NCBI RefSeq assembly: GCF_002902285.1
Contig: NZ_PPRU01000014.1
Location: 47,797 to 111,796 of the forward strand
Direction of reading: 5' to 3'
Length of the DNA: 64,000 bases
Origin: Staphylococcus simulans
GTDB taxonomy: Bacteria; Bacillota; Bacilli; Staphylococcales; Staphylococcaceae
Of this stretch, positions 19,659-31,300 are shown piece by piece; within the stretch, counting starts at the first letter, position 1; each line of letters opens with the position of its first letter. Under the pieces are notes generated by a model. It did no database searches, had not been told where the DNA came from, and saw nothing but the letters and a program-made list of their open reading frames with translations. Both the position numbers and the translations under genes were made by a program.

Positions 19659-19687
19659 TTGCTTTATTGACGGCAGTATGTTATATT
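19659..19687 (+). promoter_or_regulatory. rpsB promoter with extended -10
   Basis: TTGCTT (19659-19664), 17-base spacer, TATATT (19682-19687) preceded by TG at 19679-19680. Transcription would start near 19694. Confidence 0.6.
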
Positions 19688-19693
19688 TAATGA

Positions 19694-19771
19694 CGGCTAT
19701 AAAGCCGATAACACACATAAAGAGCTGAAATGTAATTGGTGCGATGTTATTGCGTCGTTATTACATGAGCT
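19694..19771 (+). promoter_or_regulatory. Structured leader of rpsB (probable S2 autoregulatory leader)
   Basis: A small hairpin CGGCT-ATAA-AGCCG (19694-19707) sits at the predicted transcript start. A larger stem follows: AGCT (19723-19726) and ATGTAAT (19730-19736) pair with ATTACAT (19760-19766) and AGCT (19768-19771). Ribosomal protein genes often have such leaders for feedback by their product; binding by S2 is inferred. Confidence 0.55.
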
Positions 19772-19810
19772 ATTTATGGAGGAAAATAACCAAATTGGAG
19801 GATTTTAATC

Positions 19811-20593
19811 ATGGCAGTAATTTCAATGAAACAATTGCTAGAAGCAGGTGTTCACTTCGGTCACCAAACACGCCGTTGGAACCCAAAAATGAAAAAATAC
19901 ATTTTCACTGAAAGAAATGGTATCTATATCATCGACTTACAAAAAACAGTGAAAAAAGTTGACGAAGCTTACAACTTCCTTAAACAAGTATCAGAAGATG
20001 GCGGTAAAGTCTTATTCGTAGGTACTAAAAAACAAGCTCAAGAATCAATTAAAAATGAAGCTGAGCGCGCTGGTCAATTCTACGTTAACCAAAGATGGTT
20101 AGGCGGAATCTTGACTAACTACAAAACAATCTCTAAACGAGTAAAACGTATTTCTGAAATTGAAAAAATGGAAGAAGACGGCTTATTCGAAGTATTACCT
20201 AAAAAAGAAGTAGTTGAAATCAAAAAAGAATACGACCGTTTAATCAAATTCTTAGGTGGTATTCGTGATATGAAATCAATGCCTCAAGCATTATTCGTAG
20301 TTGACCCTCGTAAAGAGCGCAACGCGATTGCTGAAGCACGTAAATTACACATCCCAATCGTAGGTATCGTTGATACGAACTGCGATCCAGATGAAATTGA
20401 TTACGTAATTCCAGCAAACGATGATGCTATCCGTGCCGTTAAATTATTAACAGGCAAAATGGCTGATGCGATCTTAGAAGGACAACAAGGTGTTTCTAAT
20501 GAAGAAGTAGCTGCTGAGCAAAACATCGACTTAAAAGAAGAAGATAAAGGCGAAGCAAAAGAAACTGAAGAAACTTCTGTTGAATCAAACTAA
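19811..20593 (+). CDS. rpsB: 30S ribosomal protein S2
   Basis: A 260-residue small-subunit protein. It has the typical start [20 protein letters not shown], the coiled-coil protrusion around [15 protein letters not shown] and [16 protein letters not shown]. The C-terminal tail is Glu/Lys-rich. GGAGG precedes the ATG. Confidence 0.98.
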   Translation: MAVISMKQLLEAGVHFGHQTRRWNPKMKKYIFTERNGIYIIDLQKTVKKVDEAYNFLKQVSEDGGKVLFVGTKKQAQESIKNEAERAGQFYVNQRWLGGILTNYKTISKRVKRISEIEKMEEDGLFEVLPKKEVVEIKKEYDRLIKFLGGIRDMKSMPQALFVVDPRKERNAIAEARKLHIPIVGIVDTNCDPDEIDYVIPANDDAIRAVKLLTGKMADAILEGQQGVSNEEVAAEQNIDLKEEDKGEAKETEETSVESN

Positions 20594-20608
20594 GAATAAT
20601 TCAAAATG

Positions 20609-20642
20609 GGTGATAAGATATTGAGGCTTATCACCTTTTTTT
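20609..20642 (+). terminator. Terminator of rpsB
   Basis: GGTGATAAG (20609-20617) and CTTATCACC (20627-20635) form a perfect 9-bp stem followed by a T-run. Confidence 0.9.
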
Positions 20643-20677
20643 AAAAATAATATGAATAAAAAGTAAAGCTTTTATTG

Positions 20678-20764
20678 AGTATGCGATGCATACTTGATAA
20701 GCGTATAAAAAATAAAGAATAATCAGAGTTTACGCGTTTAACGCGAGACAAATAGAGTTATAAT
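20678..20764 (+). promoter_or_regulatory. tsf upstream region: hairpin and promoter
   Basis: AGTATGC (20678-20684) and GCATACT (20688-20694) make a tight hairpin. Downstream, TTTAAC (20737-20742) with a 16-base spacer and TATAAT (20759-20764) is the likely tsf promoter; its -35 lies in the small palindrome GCGTTTAACGC. The hairpin lies before the promoter, so it may be a remnant terminator or a protein site. Confidence 0.45.
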
Positions 20765-20830
20765 TAGAGAGAGAACTGATATACTATATTTGACTGATTA
20801 TATTATGTTATATAAATGGAGGAAAATTGA

Positions 20831-21712
20831 ATGGCACAAATTACAGCTAAATTAGTTAAAGAATTGCGCGAAAGAACTGGCGCAGGTATGATGGATTGTA
20901 AAAAAGCATTAGTAGAAACTGATGGCGATATCGAAAAAGCAATCGACTACCTACGTGAAAAAGGTATTGCGAAAGCTGCTAAAAAAGCAGATCGTATTGC
21001 TGCTGAAGGTATGACTTATGTTGGAGTTAACGGTAACGATGCTGTAATCGTTGAAATCAACTCTGAAACTGACTTCGTAGCACGTAACGAAGGCTTCCAA
21101 GAGCTAGTTAAAGAAATCGCTAACCAAATTCTTGAAACTAAACCAGAATCAGTTGACGCATTGTTAGAAACTAAATTATCAACAGGTGACACTGTTAGCG
21201 AACGTATCAACAAAGCAATCTCAACAATCGGTGAAAAATTAAGCTTACGTCGTTTCGCAGTTAGAACTAAAGGCGACAACGATGCATTCGGTGCATACGA
21301 ACATATGGGCGGCCGTATCAGTGTATTAACAGTAGTTGAAGGTACAACTGACGAAGAAGCTGCTAAAGATGTTGCAATGCATATTGCTGCTATCAATCCT
21401 AAATATGTTTCTTCTGACCAAGTAAGCCAAGAAGAACTTGCACACGAAAAAGAAGTATTAAAACAACAAGCATTAAATGAAGGTAAACCAGAAAAAATCG
21501 TTGAAAAAATGGTTGAAGGCCGTTTACGCAAATATTTACAAGAAATTTGCGCAGTTGACCAAGACTTCGTTAAAAACCCTGATGTTACTGTTGAAGAATT
21601 CCTTAAATCAAAAGGCGGTAAATTAACTGACTTTGTACGCTATGAAGTAGGCGAAGGATTAGAAAAACGTGACGAAAACTTTGCTGACGAAGTTAAAGGA
21701 CAAATGAAATAA
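20831..21712 (+). CDS. tsf: Elongation factor Ts
   Basis: A 293-residue nucleotide exchange factor for EF-Tu. The N-terminal UBA-like domain has [16 protein letters not shown], and the contact motif SETDFVARN near residues 78-86 inserts into EF-Tu. Normal length. GGAGG precedes the ATG. It has its own promoter after the rpsB terminator. Confidence 0.98.
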   Translation: MAQITAKLVKELRERTGAGMMDCKKALVETDGDIEKAIDYLREKGIAKAAKKADRIAAEGMTYVGVNGNDAVIVEINSETDFVARNEGFQELVKEIANQILETKPESVDALLETKLSTGDTVSERINKAISTIGEKLSLRRFAVRTKGDNDAFGAYEHMGGRISVLTVVEGTTDEEAAKDVAMHIAAINPKYVSSDQVSQEELAHEKEVLKQQALNEGKPEKIVEKMVEGRLRKYLQEICAVDQDFVKNPDVTVEEFLKSKGGKLTDFVRYEVGEGLEKRDENFADEVKGQMK

Positions 21713-21736
21713 TAATCTATTAAAATGTTGAACAAG

Positions 21737-21807
21737 AAAGAAGACACCCTTGTATATCTATATAAATGCACACATTTGTATCGGACGTACCTCAATGTGT
21801 CTTCTTT
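21737..21807 (+). promoter_or_regulatory. Perfect 11-bp inverted repeat in the pyrH leader
   Basis: AAAGAAGACAC (21737-21747) and GTGTCTTCTTT (21797-21807) are perfect complements 49 bases apart, in the 138-base gap between tsf and pyrH. No T-run of terminator type follows. The stem would close a large loop on the mRNA about 40 bases before the pyrH start. It could be an mRNA processing or attenuation element; nothing more is visible. Confidence 0.4.
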
Positions 21808-21850
21808 ACTTGTATCACATACATATTTTTACTATAGAGAGGATAAGAAA

Positions 21851-22573
21851 ATGGCTGAAACTTCTAAATACAATCGCGTTGTCTTGAAATTGAGCGGAGA
21901 AGCACTAGCAGGAGAAAAAGGATTCGGAATTAATCCAATCATTATTAAAAGTGTTGCAAAACAAATTGCAGAAGTCGTAGAATTGGACTGTGAAATCGCA
22001 GTTATCGTTGGAGGCGGCAACATCTGGAGAGGTAAAACTGGCAGTGATTTAGGTATGGATCGCGGAACAGCTGACTACATGGGTATGTTAGCAACAGTTA
22101 TGAATGCATTAGCACTCCAAGACAGTTTAGAACAACTTGACTGTGATACACGTGTTTTAACATCAATCGAAATGAAACAGGTCGCTGAACCTTATATTAG
22201 ACGTCGTGCAATCAGACACCTAGAGAAAAAACGTGTTGTAATTTTTGCTGCGGGTATTGGCAACCCTTACTTCTCAACAGATACAACAGCTGCATTACGC
22301 GCAGCTGAAGTAGAAGCTGATGTAATTTTAATGGGTAAAAATAATGTTGACGGTGTTTACTCAGCTGATCCAAAAGTTGATAAAGACGCAGTTAAATATG
22401 AGCATTTGACATACATTCAAATGTTACAAGAGGGTCTTCAAGTCATGGACTCAACTGCCGCTTCATTCTGTATGGACAACAACATTCCGTTGAATGTGTT
22501 CTCTATTTCAGAAGAGGGTAATATTAAGCGTGCGGTATTAGGCGAAGAAATCGGAACAACTATAACTAAATAA
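21851..22573 (+). CDS. pyrH: Uridylate kinase
   Basis: A 240-residue amino acid kinase-fold enzyme that phosphorylates UMP to UDP. It has [34 protein letters not shown] and [14 protein letters not shown]. The frame is open back to 21725, but the ATG at 21851 with AGAGGAT upstream gives the family N-terminus at the expected length. frr follows after 26 bases. Confidence 0.97.
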   Translation: MAETSKYNRVVLKLSGEALAGEKGFGINPIIIKSVAKQIAEVVELDCEIAVIVGGGNIWRGKTGSDLGMDRGTADYMGMLATVMNALALQDSLEQLDCDTRVLTSIEMKQVAEPYIRRRAIRHLEKKRVVIFAAGIGNPYFSTDTTAALRAAEVEADVILMGKNNVDGVYSADPKVDKDAVKYEHLTYIQMLQEGLQVMDSTAASFCMDNNIPLNVFSISEEGNIKRAVLGEEIGTTITK

Positions 22574-22599
22574 TTTTATAAATTTGAGGTGTAAGAAAG

Positions 22600-23154
22600 A
22601 TGAGTGACATTTTAAGCGAAACGAAATCAAGAATGAAAAAATCTATCGAGAGTTTATCACGTGAATTTGCGACAGTTAACGCAGGTCGTGCAAACTCTAA
22701 CTTATTAGCTAGTGTAAATGTTGATTACTATGGTGCACCAACACCTGTACAACAATTAGCAAGCATCAACGTACCTGAACCACGTTTATTAGTAGTATCA
22801 CCTTACGACAAATCATCAATCTCTGAAATTGAGCGTGCAATCAACGCAGCAAACTTAGGTGTTAACCCTACAAGTGATGGTGAAGTGATTCGTATTACAG
22901 TACCTGCTTTAACTGAAGAACGTCGTAAAGAATTAGTAAAAGACGTTAAGAAAATGGCTGAAAATGCGAAAGTATCTGTACGTAATATTCGTCGTGACAG
23001 CAATGATGAATTGAAAAAAGACGAAAAAAATGGGGATATCTCAGAAGATGAATTACGTTCAGCAACAGAACAAGTTCAAAAAATCACTGATGATTCTATT
23101 AAAGAAATTGAAAAAGTATTAGATGAAAAAGAAAAAGACATTATGGCTGTCTAA
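22600..23154 (+). CDS. frr: Ribosome recycling factor
   Basis: A 184-residue factor that, with EF-G, splits post-termination ribosomes. It shows the three-helix bundle and beta domain, with [19 protein letters not shown], the long charged helix [23 protein letters not shown] and a Lys/Glu-rich C-terminus. TGAGGTG lies upstream. It is paired with pyrH as in most bacteria. Confidence 0.97.
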   Translation: MSDILSETKSRMKKSIESLSREFATVNAGRANSNLLASVNVDYYGAPTPVQQLASINVPEPRLLVVSPYDKSSISEIERAINAANLGVNPTSDGEVIRITVPALTEERRKELVKDVKKMAENAKVSVRNIRRDSNDELKKDEKNGDISEDELRSATEQVQKITDDSIKEIEKVLDEKEKDIMAV

Positions 23155-23200
23155 TCATCTAAACAGATTTAAGCAAGACAGTGTTTAAATCACTTATTAA

Positions 23201-23235
23201 AACTGTACCAACTCAGACTTTGGTACAGTTTTTTA
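23201..23235 (+). terminator. Terminator of pyrH-frr
   Basis: AACTGTACCA (23201-23210) and TGGTACAGTT (23221-23230) form a perfect 10-bp stem followed by TTTT. Confidence 0.85.
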
Positions 23236-23339
23236 ATTGTTCTATTCATTGCGTTTAACGAGTGTGATAAAATGATAGATAATTGCATGAATAATCTATT
23301 ATAATGTAACAGAGATAGATTGAGCTCGGAGGATAGACC

Positions 23340-24107
23340 ATGTTTAAAAAGCTAAGAAATAAGAATCGTTCTGAAACTGAAACGAACCATTCAGAATTAG
23401 ATTTACATAACATACCCGAACATATAGCGATTATCATGGATGGTAATGGCCGTTGGGCGAAGAAACGTAAAATGCCAAGAATCAAAGGGCATTATGAGGG
23501 AATGCAAACCATTAAGAAAATCACAAGAGCAGCAAATGATATTGGTGTAAAGTATTTAACGCTCTACGCCTTTTCAACTGAAAATTGGTCCCGTCCTGAA
23601 CAAGAGGTAAATTATATTATGAATTTACCAGTGAATTTCCTTAAGACTTTTTTACCTGAATTAATTGAAAAAGATGTCAAAGTTGAAACTATCGGATTTA
23701 CAGATGATCTGCCGGCATCAACGTTAAAAGCAATTAATCACGCGAAAGAAAAGACAGCACATAATCAAGGACTTAAATTGATTTTTGCGATTAATTACGG
23801 TGGAAGAGCAGAAATCGTAGACAGTGTTCGTCGAATGTTTGATGATATGCAGAAACAAGGATATAATAGCGAGGATATCACTGAAAGTATGATGAATCAG
23901 TATTTAATGACAAGTCAGTATCCTGATCCTGAATTATTGATTCGCACATCTGGGGAACAACGTATCAGCAATTTCTTAATATGGCAGATTTCATATAGTG
24001 AATTTATATTTGACCAGAAATTGTGGCCTGATTTTGATGAACAAGAATTGTATGATTGTATTAAGATATATCAAAAAAGACAACGTCGCTTCGGCGGGCT
24101 ATTATAA
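23340..24107 (+). CDS. uppS: Isoprenyl transferase (undecaprenyl diphosphate synthase)
   Basis: A 255-residue cis-prenyltransferase that makes the C55 lipid carrier for peptidoglycan and teichoic acid. It has the catalytic Asp in IIMDGNGRWA, ALYAFSTENWSRP, and the C-terminal LLIRTSGEQRISNFL. GGAGGATAG precedes the ATG. cdsA follows after 19 bases, an envelope-lipid pair. Confidence 0.96.
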   Translation: MFKKLRNKNRSETETNHSELDLHNIPEHIAIIMDGNGRWAKKRKMPRIKGHYEGMQTIKKITRAANDIGVKYLTLYAFSTENWSRPEQEVNYIMNLPVNFLKTFLPELIEKDVKVETIGFTDDLPASTLKAINHAKEKTAHNQGLKLIFAINYGGRAEIVDSVRRMFDDMQKQGYNSEDITESMMNQYLMTSQYPDPELLIRTSGEQRISNFLIWQISYSEFIFDQKLWPDFDEQELYDCIKIYQKRQRRFGGLL

Positions 24108-24126
24108 TTTAAGGTAGGAATTTAAT

Positions 24127-24909
24127 ATGAGAGTAAGAATGGTCACGGCTATTATTGCCTTAATCATCTTTTTACCGATATTAATTATCGGTGGTCAAGT
24201 ACTGATGTACTTTTCATTTTTACTAGCGTTTATCGCTTTAAAAGAATTACTAAATATGAATAAAATCCGTTTTATTTCTATACCAGGGATTATCAGTGCA
24301 CTTGGGCTCGTCATTATTATGTTGCCGCAAGATTTAGGTTCATTAGTCCCTGCTATACAGTTGAAGGGACTTGTAATCATGAGTTTCGTGGTACTAAGTT
24401 ATACGGTTATGTCTAAAAACCGCTTCAGCTTCATCGACGCAGCCTTCTGCTTAATGTCTGTTGCATATGTCGGCATCGGCTTCATGTACTTATATGAAAC
24501 ACGTGAAGCAGGTCTTGCCTTCATTTTATATGCTTTCTTAGTCGTATGGACAACAGATACAGGGGCTTACTTATTTGGACGCAGTATCGGTAAACATAAA
24601 TTATGGCCGGTTATCAGTCCAAATAAAACGATTGAAGGTTTTATCGGCGGCGTGCTATGCAGCTTGTTGGTACCGATCATTATGCAGATGTTTATTGAAT
24701 TCCCAGTCAACATTTTCGTTATGATGGTTGTAACGGTTGTATTAAGTATGTTCGGACAACTTGGCGACTTAGTTGAATCAGGATTCAAACGTCACTTTGG
24801 TGTGAAAGACTCAGGTAAAATATTACCAGGACATGGTGGTATTCTCGATCGCTTCGACAGCTTTATGTTCGTATTACCGCTATTAAATATTTTACTTTTA
24901 CAAAACTAA
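24127..24909 (+). CDS. cdsA: Phosphatidate cytidylyltransferase
   Basis: A 260-residue polytopic membrane enzyme that makes CDP-diacylglycerol for phospholipid synthesis. About seven hydrophobic segments lie before the signature [12 protein letters not shown] and the C-terminal [21 protein letters not shown] and [11 protein letters not shown] motif that carries catalytic acids. It is followed by a strong terminator. Confidence 0.96.
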   Translation: MRVRMVTAIIALIIFLPILIIGGQVLMYFSFLLAFIALKELLNMNKIRFISIPGIISALGLVIIMLPQDLGSLVPAIQLKGLVIMSFVVLSYTVMSKNRFSFIDAAFCLMSVAYVGIGFMYLYETREAGLAFILYAFLVVWTTDTGAYLFGRSIGKHKLWPVISPNKTIEGFIGGVLCSLLVPIIMQMFIEFPVNIFVMMVVTVVLSMFGQLGDLVESGFKRHFGVKDSGKILPGHGGILDRFDSFMFVLPLLNILLLQN

Positions 24910-24914
24910 AAACG

Positions 24915-24975
24915 TGAGGCATGCGGTTATGCAAACAAAGAAACAGCGTTTGCTTAAGGCATGCCTCATTTTTGT
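24915..24975 (+). terminator. Terminator of uppS-cdsA
   Basis: TGAGGCATGC (24915-24924) and GCATGCCTCA (24959-24968) enclose an inner GCAAAC/GTTTGC stem; TTTTTG follows. Confidence 0.85.
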
Positions 24976-25110
24976 AACATCGTATATTTGTTGTATGTTC
25001 GCATGATTTTCATTAAAATGATTTTATAAAATGTTACCGTCACATGTATCTTGTTTAAGCAAGTTTTACATATTTGATGGACCAATTAATTAAATAGGAG
25101 TGGCCCAATT

Positions 25111-26394
25111 TTGCTAATAACTATACTATCTTTTATTATCGTATTCGGCGTATTAGTCTTCGTGCATGAGTTCGGTCACATGTTCTTCGCGAAGCGTGCA
25201 GGGATTATGTGTCCTGAATTTGCGATAGGCATGGGACCGAAAATATTCAGTTTCAGAAAGAATGAAACGTTATATACTATCCGTTTATTACCCGTCGGCG
25301 GTTATGTCCGTATGGCAGGGGACGGTTTAGAAGAACCGCCTGTAGAACCAGGTATGTCAGTTAAGATTAAATTAAATGATCAAGATGAAATTACGCATAT
25401 CTTGTTAGATGATCAACATAAATTCCAACAAGCAGAAGTCATTGAAGTGAAGAAAATTGACTTCAAAGATGAAATGTATTTAGAAGGTATTACATCTTAT
25501 GATGACGAACGCCATCGTTTTTATATTGCGAAAGAAGCATATTTTGTAGAAAATGGTTCGTTAATCCAAATTGCACCGCGTAATCGTCAATTGGTACACA
25601 AAACACCATGGCAAAAATTCTTAACATTGTTTGCAGGACCATTATTCAACTTCTTGCTTGCGATTGTGATTTTTATCGGATTAGCATATTACCAAGGCAC
25701 ACCGAATAATGTGGTGAAACAAGTCGCGGATAATACACCAGCACAAGAAATCGGTTTGAAGCCTGGTGATAAAATTGAACAAATCGGTGATAAAAAAATT
25801 GAGAACTTTAAAGATATCACAAAAGCTTTAGAAGATAATAAAGGTCAAAAAGTTTCAATTCAATATGAGCGTGACGGTCACCAAAAATCAGCTGAATTCA
25901 AACCTAAAAAAGTCGTTGAGAAGTTAACCAAACTGACATCTCAAACACGCTATATCTTAGGTTTCCAACCTGATAAAGACCATAGCTCTCTGATTGCGCC
26001 GCTTACAACAGGTGTAGAGCAATTCTTCAAAGCAGGAACGATTATTTTCACAGCAATTGTGTCTATGATAGGGAGTATCTTTACAGGTGGATTTTCATTC
26101 GACATGTTGAATGGACCTGTCGGTATTTACCATAATGTTGATACTGTGGTGAAAACTGGTATCATTAACTTGATAGCATGGACAGCTATGTTAAGTGTGA
26201 ACTTAGGTTTAATGAACCTATTACCAATTCCAGCATTAGACGGCGGAAGAATTCTGTTCGTTATTTATGAAGCGATTTTCAGAAAGCCCGTCAACAAAAA
26301 AGCGGAAGCCTACATTATTGGTGCAGGTGCTATATTTGTAGTAATTATTATGATATTAGTGACATGGAATGACATACAACGTTATTTCTTATAG
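25111..26394 (+). CDS. rseP: Site-2 metalloprotease RseP
   Basis: A 427-residue membrane zinc protease that cuts membrane-embedded substrates such as anti-sigma factors or peptide precursors. Zinc ligands are in HEFGH (residues 19-23), and the second motif is [13 protein letters not shown] near residue 373. A PDZ domain lies at about 195-275. About four transmembrane segments. The start is TTG at 25111 with AGGAG at 25097-25101. proS follows 21 bases after the stop. Confidence 0.95.
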   Translation: MLITILSFIIVFGVLVFVHEFGHMFFAKRAGIMCPEFAIGMGPKIFSFRKNETLYTIRLLPVGGYVRMAGDGLEEPPVEPGMSVKIKLNDQDEITHILLDDQHKFQQAEVIEVKKIDFKDEMYLEGITSYDDERHRFYIAKEAYFVENGSLIQIAPRNRQLVHKTPWQKFLTLFAGPLFNFLLAIVIFIGLAYYQGTPNNVVKQVADNTPAQEIGLKPGDKIEQIGDKKIENFKDITKALEDNKGQKVSIQYERDGHQKSAEFKPKKVVEKLTKLTSQTRYILGFQPDKDHSSLIAPLTTGVEQFFKAGTIIFTAIVSMIGSIFTGGFSFDMLNGPVGIYHNVDTVVKTGIINLIAWTAMLSVNLGLMNLLPIPALDGGRILFVIYEAIFRKPVNKKAEAYIIGAGAIFVVIIMILVTWNDIQRYFL

Positions 26395-26415
26395 GAAATG
26401 GAGGAGCTCAGTTTT

Positions 26416-28116
26416 ATGAGACAGTCAAAAGTATTTATACCAACGTTAAGAGAGGTGCCAGCGGAAGCTGAAGCCTTAAGTCATCGATTACTGTTAAAAG
26501 CAGGATTGATTAAACAAAGTACAAGTGGAATTTATAGTTATTTACCGCTTGCGACACGTGTATTAAATAATATTACATCAATTATCAGAGAAGAAATGGA
26601 GAAAATTGATGCGGTAGAAATCTTAATGCCGGCATTACAGCCTTCAGAATTATGGGAAGAGTCAGGACGTTGGGAAGCTTATGGCAGTGAATTAATGCGT
26701 CTGACTGATCGTAATGGTCGTCAATTCGCGTTAGGACCAACACATGAAGAAGTCGTCACATCATTAGTACGTGATGAATTGAAATCTTATAAGCAATTAC
26801 CTTTAACACTATTCCAAATTCAATCTAAATTCAGAGATGAAAAGCGTCCACGTTTCGGTTTATTACGCGGTCGTGAATTCATTATGAAAGATGCGTATTC
26901 ATTCCATGCGGATGAAGCGTCATTAGATGAGACATACAATGATATGTATGATGCACATGGCCGTATCTTTAAGCGTGCGGGTATTAACGCACGTCCAGTT
27001 GTCGCAGATTCAGGTGCAATCGGCGGCAGCCATACTCATGAATTTATGGCGTTAAGTGAAATCGGTGAAGATACAATTGTTTACAGTGAAAACAGCGACT
27101 ACGCTGCTAATATTGAAAAAGCAGAAGTTGTGTATGAGCCAAAAGCACACGATGAAGCTTTACTGGAATTAGAAAAAGTTGAAACACCAAATGCGCATAC
27201 AGCACAAGAAGTGGCAGATTTCTTAAATCGCCCACTAGATCAAATTACGAAATCAATGGTATTCAAAGTGGATGGCGAATTTGTGATTGTCTTAGTACGT
27301 GGCCATCATGAAGTGAATGACGTAAAATTAAAAGCTTACTTCGGTACAGACAATATTGAACTTGCGAGCCAAGATGAAATTATCAACTTAGTGGGTGCAA
27401 ACCCAGGTTCAATCGGACCTATTCAAGAAAAAGGCATCAAAGTATATGCGGATAATTTCGTACAAGAAATTCCTAATATTGTCGTTGGTGCAAATGAAGA
27501 TGGTTACCATTATGTGAATGCGAATCCAGAACGCGACTTTAACGTAGAAGCGTTCGGCGACTTCCGCTTCATCTTAGAAGGTGAACCGCTCAGCGATGGT
27601 TCAGGCGAAGCTAAATTCGCAGAAGGTATCGAAGTTGGACAAGTCTTCAAACTTGGTACAAAATACTCTGAATCTATGAATGCGACATTCTTAGATAACC
27701 AAGGTAAAGCACAACCATTAATCATGGGTTGCTATGGTATCGGGGTTTCAAGAACATTAAGTGCGATTGTAGAACAAAACAATGATGACAATGGTATTAT
27801 CTGGCCTAAATCAGTGACACCATTTGAAGTACACTTAATTACGATTAATCCTAAGAAAGATGATCAAAGAGAACTTGGTGATGAGTTATACCAAGCACTT
27901 CAAGCATCATTTGAAGTCTTATACGATGATCGTAAAGAACGTGCAGGTGTTAAATTCAACGATGCTGACTTAATCGGTTTACCAGTACGTGTTGTAGTTG
28001 GTAAACGTGCGGCAGAAGGTATTGTTGAAGTAAAACGTCGTGACAATGGAGAAAGCGAAGAAGTTGCGGCAGCAGATTTAGTGAATTACGTGAAAGATTT
28101 ATACGAACAGATTTAA
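26416..28116 (+). CDS. proS: Proline--tRNA ligase
   Basis: A 566-residue class II aminoacyl-tRNA synthetase of bacterial type with an editing domain (INS, about 240-400) between motifs 2 and 3. Motifs include [40 protein letters not shown] and a C-terminal anticodon-binding domain. The frame opens at 26398, but the ATG at 26416 has GGAGGAG about 8 bases upstream and gives the expected N-terminus [14 protein letters not shown]. No T-box leader is present. Confidence 0.97.
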   Translation: MRQSKVFIPTLREVPAEAEALSHRLLLKAGLIKQSTSGIYSYLPLATRVLNNITSIIREEMEKIDAVEILMPALQPSELWEESGRWEAYGSELMRLTDRNGRQFALGPTHEEVVTSLVRDELKSYKQLPLTLFQIQSKFRDEKRPRFGLLRGREFIMKDAYSFHADEASLDETYNDMYDAHGRIFKRAGINARPVVADSGAIGGSHTHEFMALSEIGEDTIVYSENSDYAANIEKAEVVYEPKAHDEALLELEKVETPNAHTAQEVADFLNRPLDQITKSMVFKVDGEFVIVLVRGHHEVNDVKLKAYFGTDNIELASQDEIINLVGANPGSIGPIQEKGIKVYADNFVQEIPNIVVGANEDGYHYVNANPERDFNVEAFGDFRFILEGEPLSDGSGEAKFAEGIEVGQVFKLGTKYSESMNATFLDNQGKAQPLIMGCYGIGVSRTLSAIVEQNNDDNGIIWPKSVTPFEVHLITINPKKDDQRELGDELYQALQASFEVLYDDRKERAGVKFNDADLIGLPVRVVVGKRAAEGIVEVKRRDNGESEEVAAADLVNYVKDLYEQI

Positions 28117-28129
28117 TTTTATAAATCAA

Positions 28130-28167
28130 CAAGCCGAAGTGCTCTGACTGCACTTCGGCTTTTTACA
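28130..28167 (+). terminator. Terminator of rseP-proS
   Basis: AGCCGAAGTGC and GCACTTCGGCT form an 11-bp stem followed by TTTT. Confidence 0.9.
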
Positions 28168-28191
28168 TAGAGAAAAATTCAGTTTGCTCAT

Positions 28192-28220
28192 TTTAAGTAT
28201 TACTGGAAATTTGGTATAAT
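28192..28220 (+). promoter_or_regulatory. polC promoter with extended -10
   Basis: TTTAAG (28192-28197), 17-base spacer, TATAAT (28215-28220) preceded by TGG. The leader of about 150 bases holds a small hairpin (AAAGG...CCTTT near 28293-28309) and no obvious T-box. Confidence 0.65.
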
Positions 28221-28374
28221 ATTTTAGAACTTCAGAACAGAGATGAAAATCAACCGCGTTGTCAAACGTGGTTCCATTTTTTCTATACTCAAAAGGGCAT
28301 GCACCTTTTTAAATAAATTAAAATTCTCCCTAACCGTATGAACGATGTAATTAATGACTAAGGTGGTAATGGTC

Positions 28375-31300
28375 TTGGCAATGACAAATCAAGAAAAATT
28401 TAAAGTGTTAGCTGATCAGATTAAAATTGCGAATCAGCTCGAACCAGATATTATAGAAAACAGTGAATTAAACCGCATTGATGTCTCTCAAAAAGAGCGG
28501 ACATGGTTATTTCAAATTACACTGCCTCGCTTTTTAACTTATGAAGACTACATGTTATTTACCCACGCTTTGATTGAAGAATTTAAAGAGATTGCGACTG
28601 TAGATTGGCATTTTGTTGTTCAAGATACAAGAAACCAAGATGAGTTTGCGATGAAATACTTCAACCATTGTATTGAACAGACGAGATTGTCACCCAAAGT
28701 AAAAGGACAATTAAGACAAAAACGTCTGATTACTTCAGGTAATGTCTTAAAAGTGATGGTTTCAAATGATATTGAACGTGATTATTTCCATAAAGCGTGT
28801 AACGGAAGCTTAGTCAAAGCATACCAACAATGCGGCTTTGACGTGAATAAGATTGTCTTTGAAACAGACACGTCTGAACATGATAATGATTTAGCTTCAT
28901 TAGAAGCACATATTCAAGAAGAGGATCAACAAAGCGCAAGAGAAGCAACTGAAAAATTAGAACGTATGAAAGCTGAAAAAGCTAAGCAACAAGATAATAA
29001 CGAAAGTACTGTTGATAAATGTCAAATCGGTAAACCAATCCAAGTGGATAACGTCAGACCGATTGAATCTATTATTGAAGAAGAATTCAAAGTGGCGATT
29101 GAAGGCGTTATCTTTGATATGAATATCAAAGAACTAAAAAGTGGCCGTCACATCGTAGAATTAAAAGTAACAGATTACACAGATTCACTCGTACTAAAAA
29201 TGTTTACACGTAAAAATAAAGACGATTTAGAACATTTCAAAGCGTTAAGTGTCGGTAAATGGGTACGTGCGCAAGGCCGTATTGAAGAAGATACTTTCGT
29301 ACGTGATTTAGTCATGATGATGTCTGATATTGAAGAAATTAAGAAAACACCAAAACTAGATAAAGCAGAAGATAAGCGTGTGGAATTACATCTGCATACA
29401 GCGATGAGTCAAATGGACGGTATTAATCAAATCGGTGATTATGTGGCACAAGCTGCGAAATGGGGACATCCTGCTATCGCAGTAACAGACCATAATGTCG
29501 TTCAAGCTTATCCAGATGCGTTCAGTGCTGCTGAAAAGCATGGCATTAAAATGATTTACGGTATGGAAGGTATGCTGGTCGATGATGGTGTACCGATTGC
29601 ATACAATCCGACTGACCGTAATCTTAAAGACGCGACTTATGTGGTATTTGACGTTGAGACGACTGGTTTATCAAACCAATACGACAAAATTATCGAGTTA
29701 GCCGCTGTAAAAGTCCATGATGGCGAAATCATTGATAAGTTCGAACGTTTCAGTAATCCGCATGAGCGTTTATCTGAAACTATCAAGAATTTGACGCACA
29801 TCTCAGATGAAATGTTAGTTGATGCTCCTGAAATTGATGATGTATTAACAGAATTCAAAGAATGGGTCGGAGATGCGATATTCGTAGCCCATAACGCATC
29901 TTTCGATATGGGCTTCATTGATACTGGCTATGAACGTGCAGGTTTAGGCCATTATACAAATGGTGTTATCGATACTTTAGAATTATCACGTACGATAAAT
30001 ACAGAATTTGGTAAACATGGTTTGAACTTCTTAGCCAAAAAATATGGTGTTGAACTGACACAACATCACCGTGCCATCTATGATACAGAAGCTACGGCTT
30101 ATATCTTTATTAAAATGTTGAAACAAGTGGATGAACTCGGTGTTAAAAATCATCAAGATATCAACCAATCACTATCAAACGAAGATGCTTATAAACGTGC
30201 ACGTCCAAGTCATGTGACGATTTTAGTTCAAAACCAAACAGGTTTAAAAAACTTATTCAAGATTGTCAGTGAATCCTTAGTGACGTATTACTATCGTACA
30301 CCGAGAATTCCACGTTCATTATTAGATGAGTACCGTGAAGGTTTATTAATCGGTTCAGCATGTGATGAAGGTGAAGTCTTTACTGCGGTAATGCAGAAAG
30401 ACCAATCACAAGTTGAACATATTGCGAAATATTATGACTATATAGAAGTACAACCGCCTGCGTTATACCAAGATTTAATCGATCGTGAATTGATTCGTGA
30501 TAATGAAACTATGATTGAGATTTATCAGCGTTTGCTTGAAGCGGGTAAAGCGGTCAATGTGCCTGTGGTTGCGACAGGTAATGTGCATTATTTAAATGAA
30601 CATGATGCAATTGCACGTAAAATCTTAATCGCGTCTCAACCAGGTAACCCATTAAATCGTTCTACGTTACCTGAAGCACATTTCAGAACGACAGATGAAA
30701 TGTTAGATGCATTCCATTTCTTAGGTGAAGAGAAAGCGAAAGAAATTGTCGTTGATAATACACAAGCACTAGCTGATCGTATTGAACGTGTTGTACCGAT
30801 TAAAGACAAATTGTATACACCTAATATGGATGGTGCGAATGAAGAAATTCGTGAAATGAGTTATGCGAATGCGCGTAAATTATATGGTGATGATTTACCG
30901 CAAATTGTTATTGATCGTCTTGAAAAAGAATTAGAAAGTATTATTGGTAACGGATTCGCTGTTATCTACTTGATTTCACAACGTTTGGTTAAGAAATCAC
31001 TCAACGATGGTTACTTAGTAGGTTCACGTGGTTCTGTCGGCTCAAGCTTCGTTGCGACAATGACTGAAATTACCGAAGTGAATCCATTGCCGCCGCACTA
31101 CATTTGTCCAAAATGTAAGAAGAGCGAGTTCTTTAATGACGGTTCCGTCGGCTCTGGTTTCGACTTGCCAGATAAGACATGTGAATGTGGTGCTGAAATG
31201 ATTAAAGAAGGTCAAGATATTCCTTTCGAAACATTCTTAGGCTTCAAAGGTGACAAAGTACCAGATATTGACTTGAACTTCAGTGGTGAATATCAACCTG

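Noticed and set aside
28221..28374. T-box or riboswitch in the polC leader
   Set aside because: No T-box core sequence or specifier-like fold; only small hairpins are visible.
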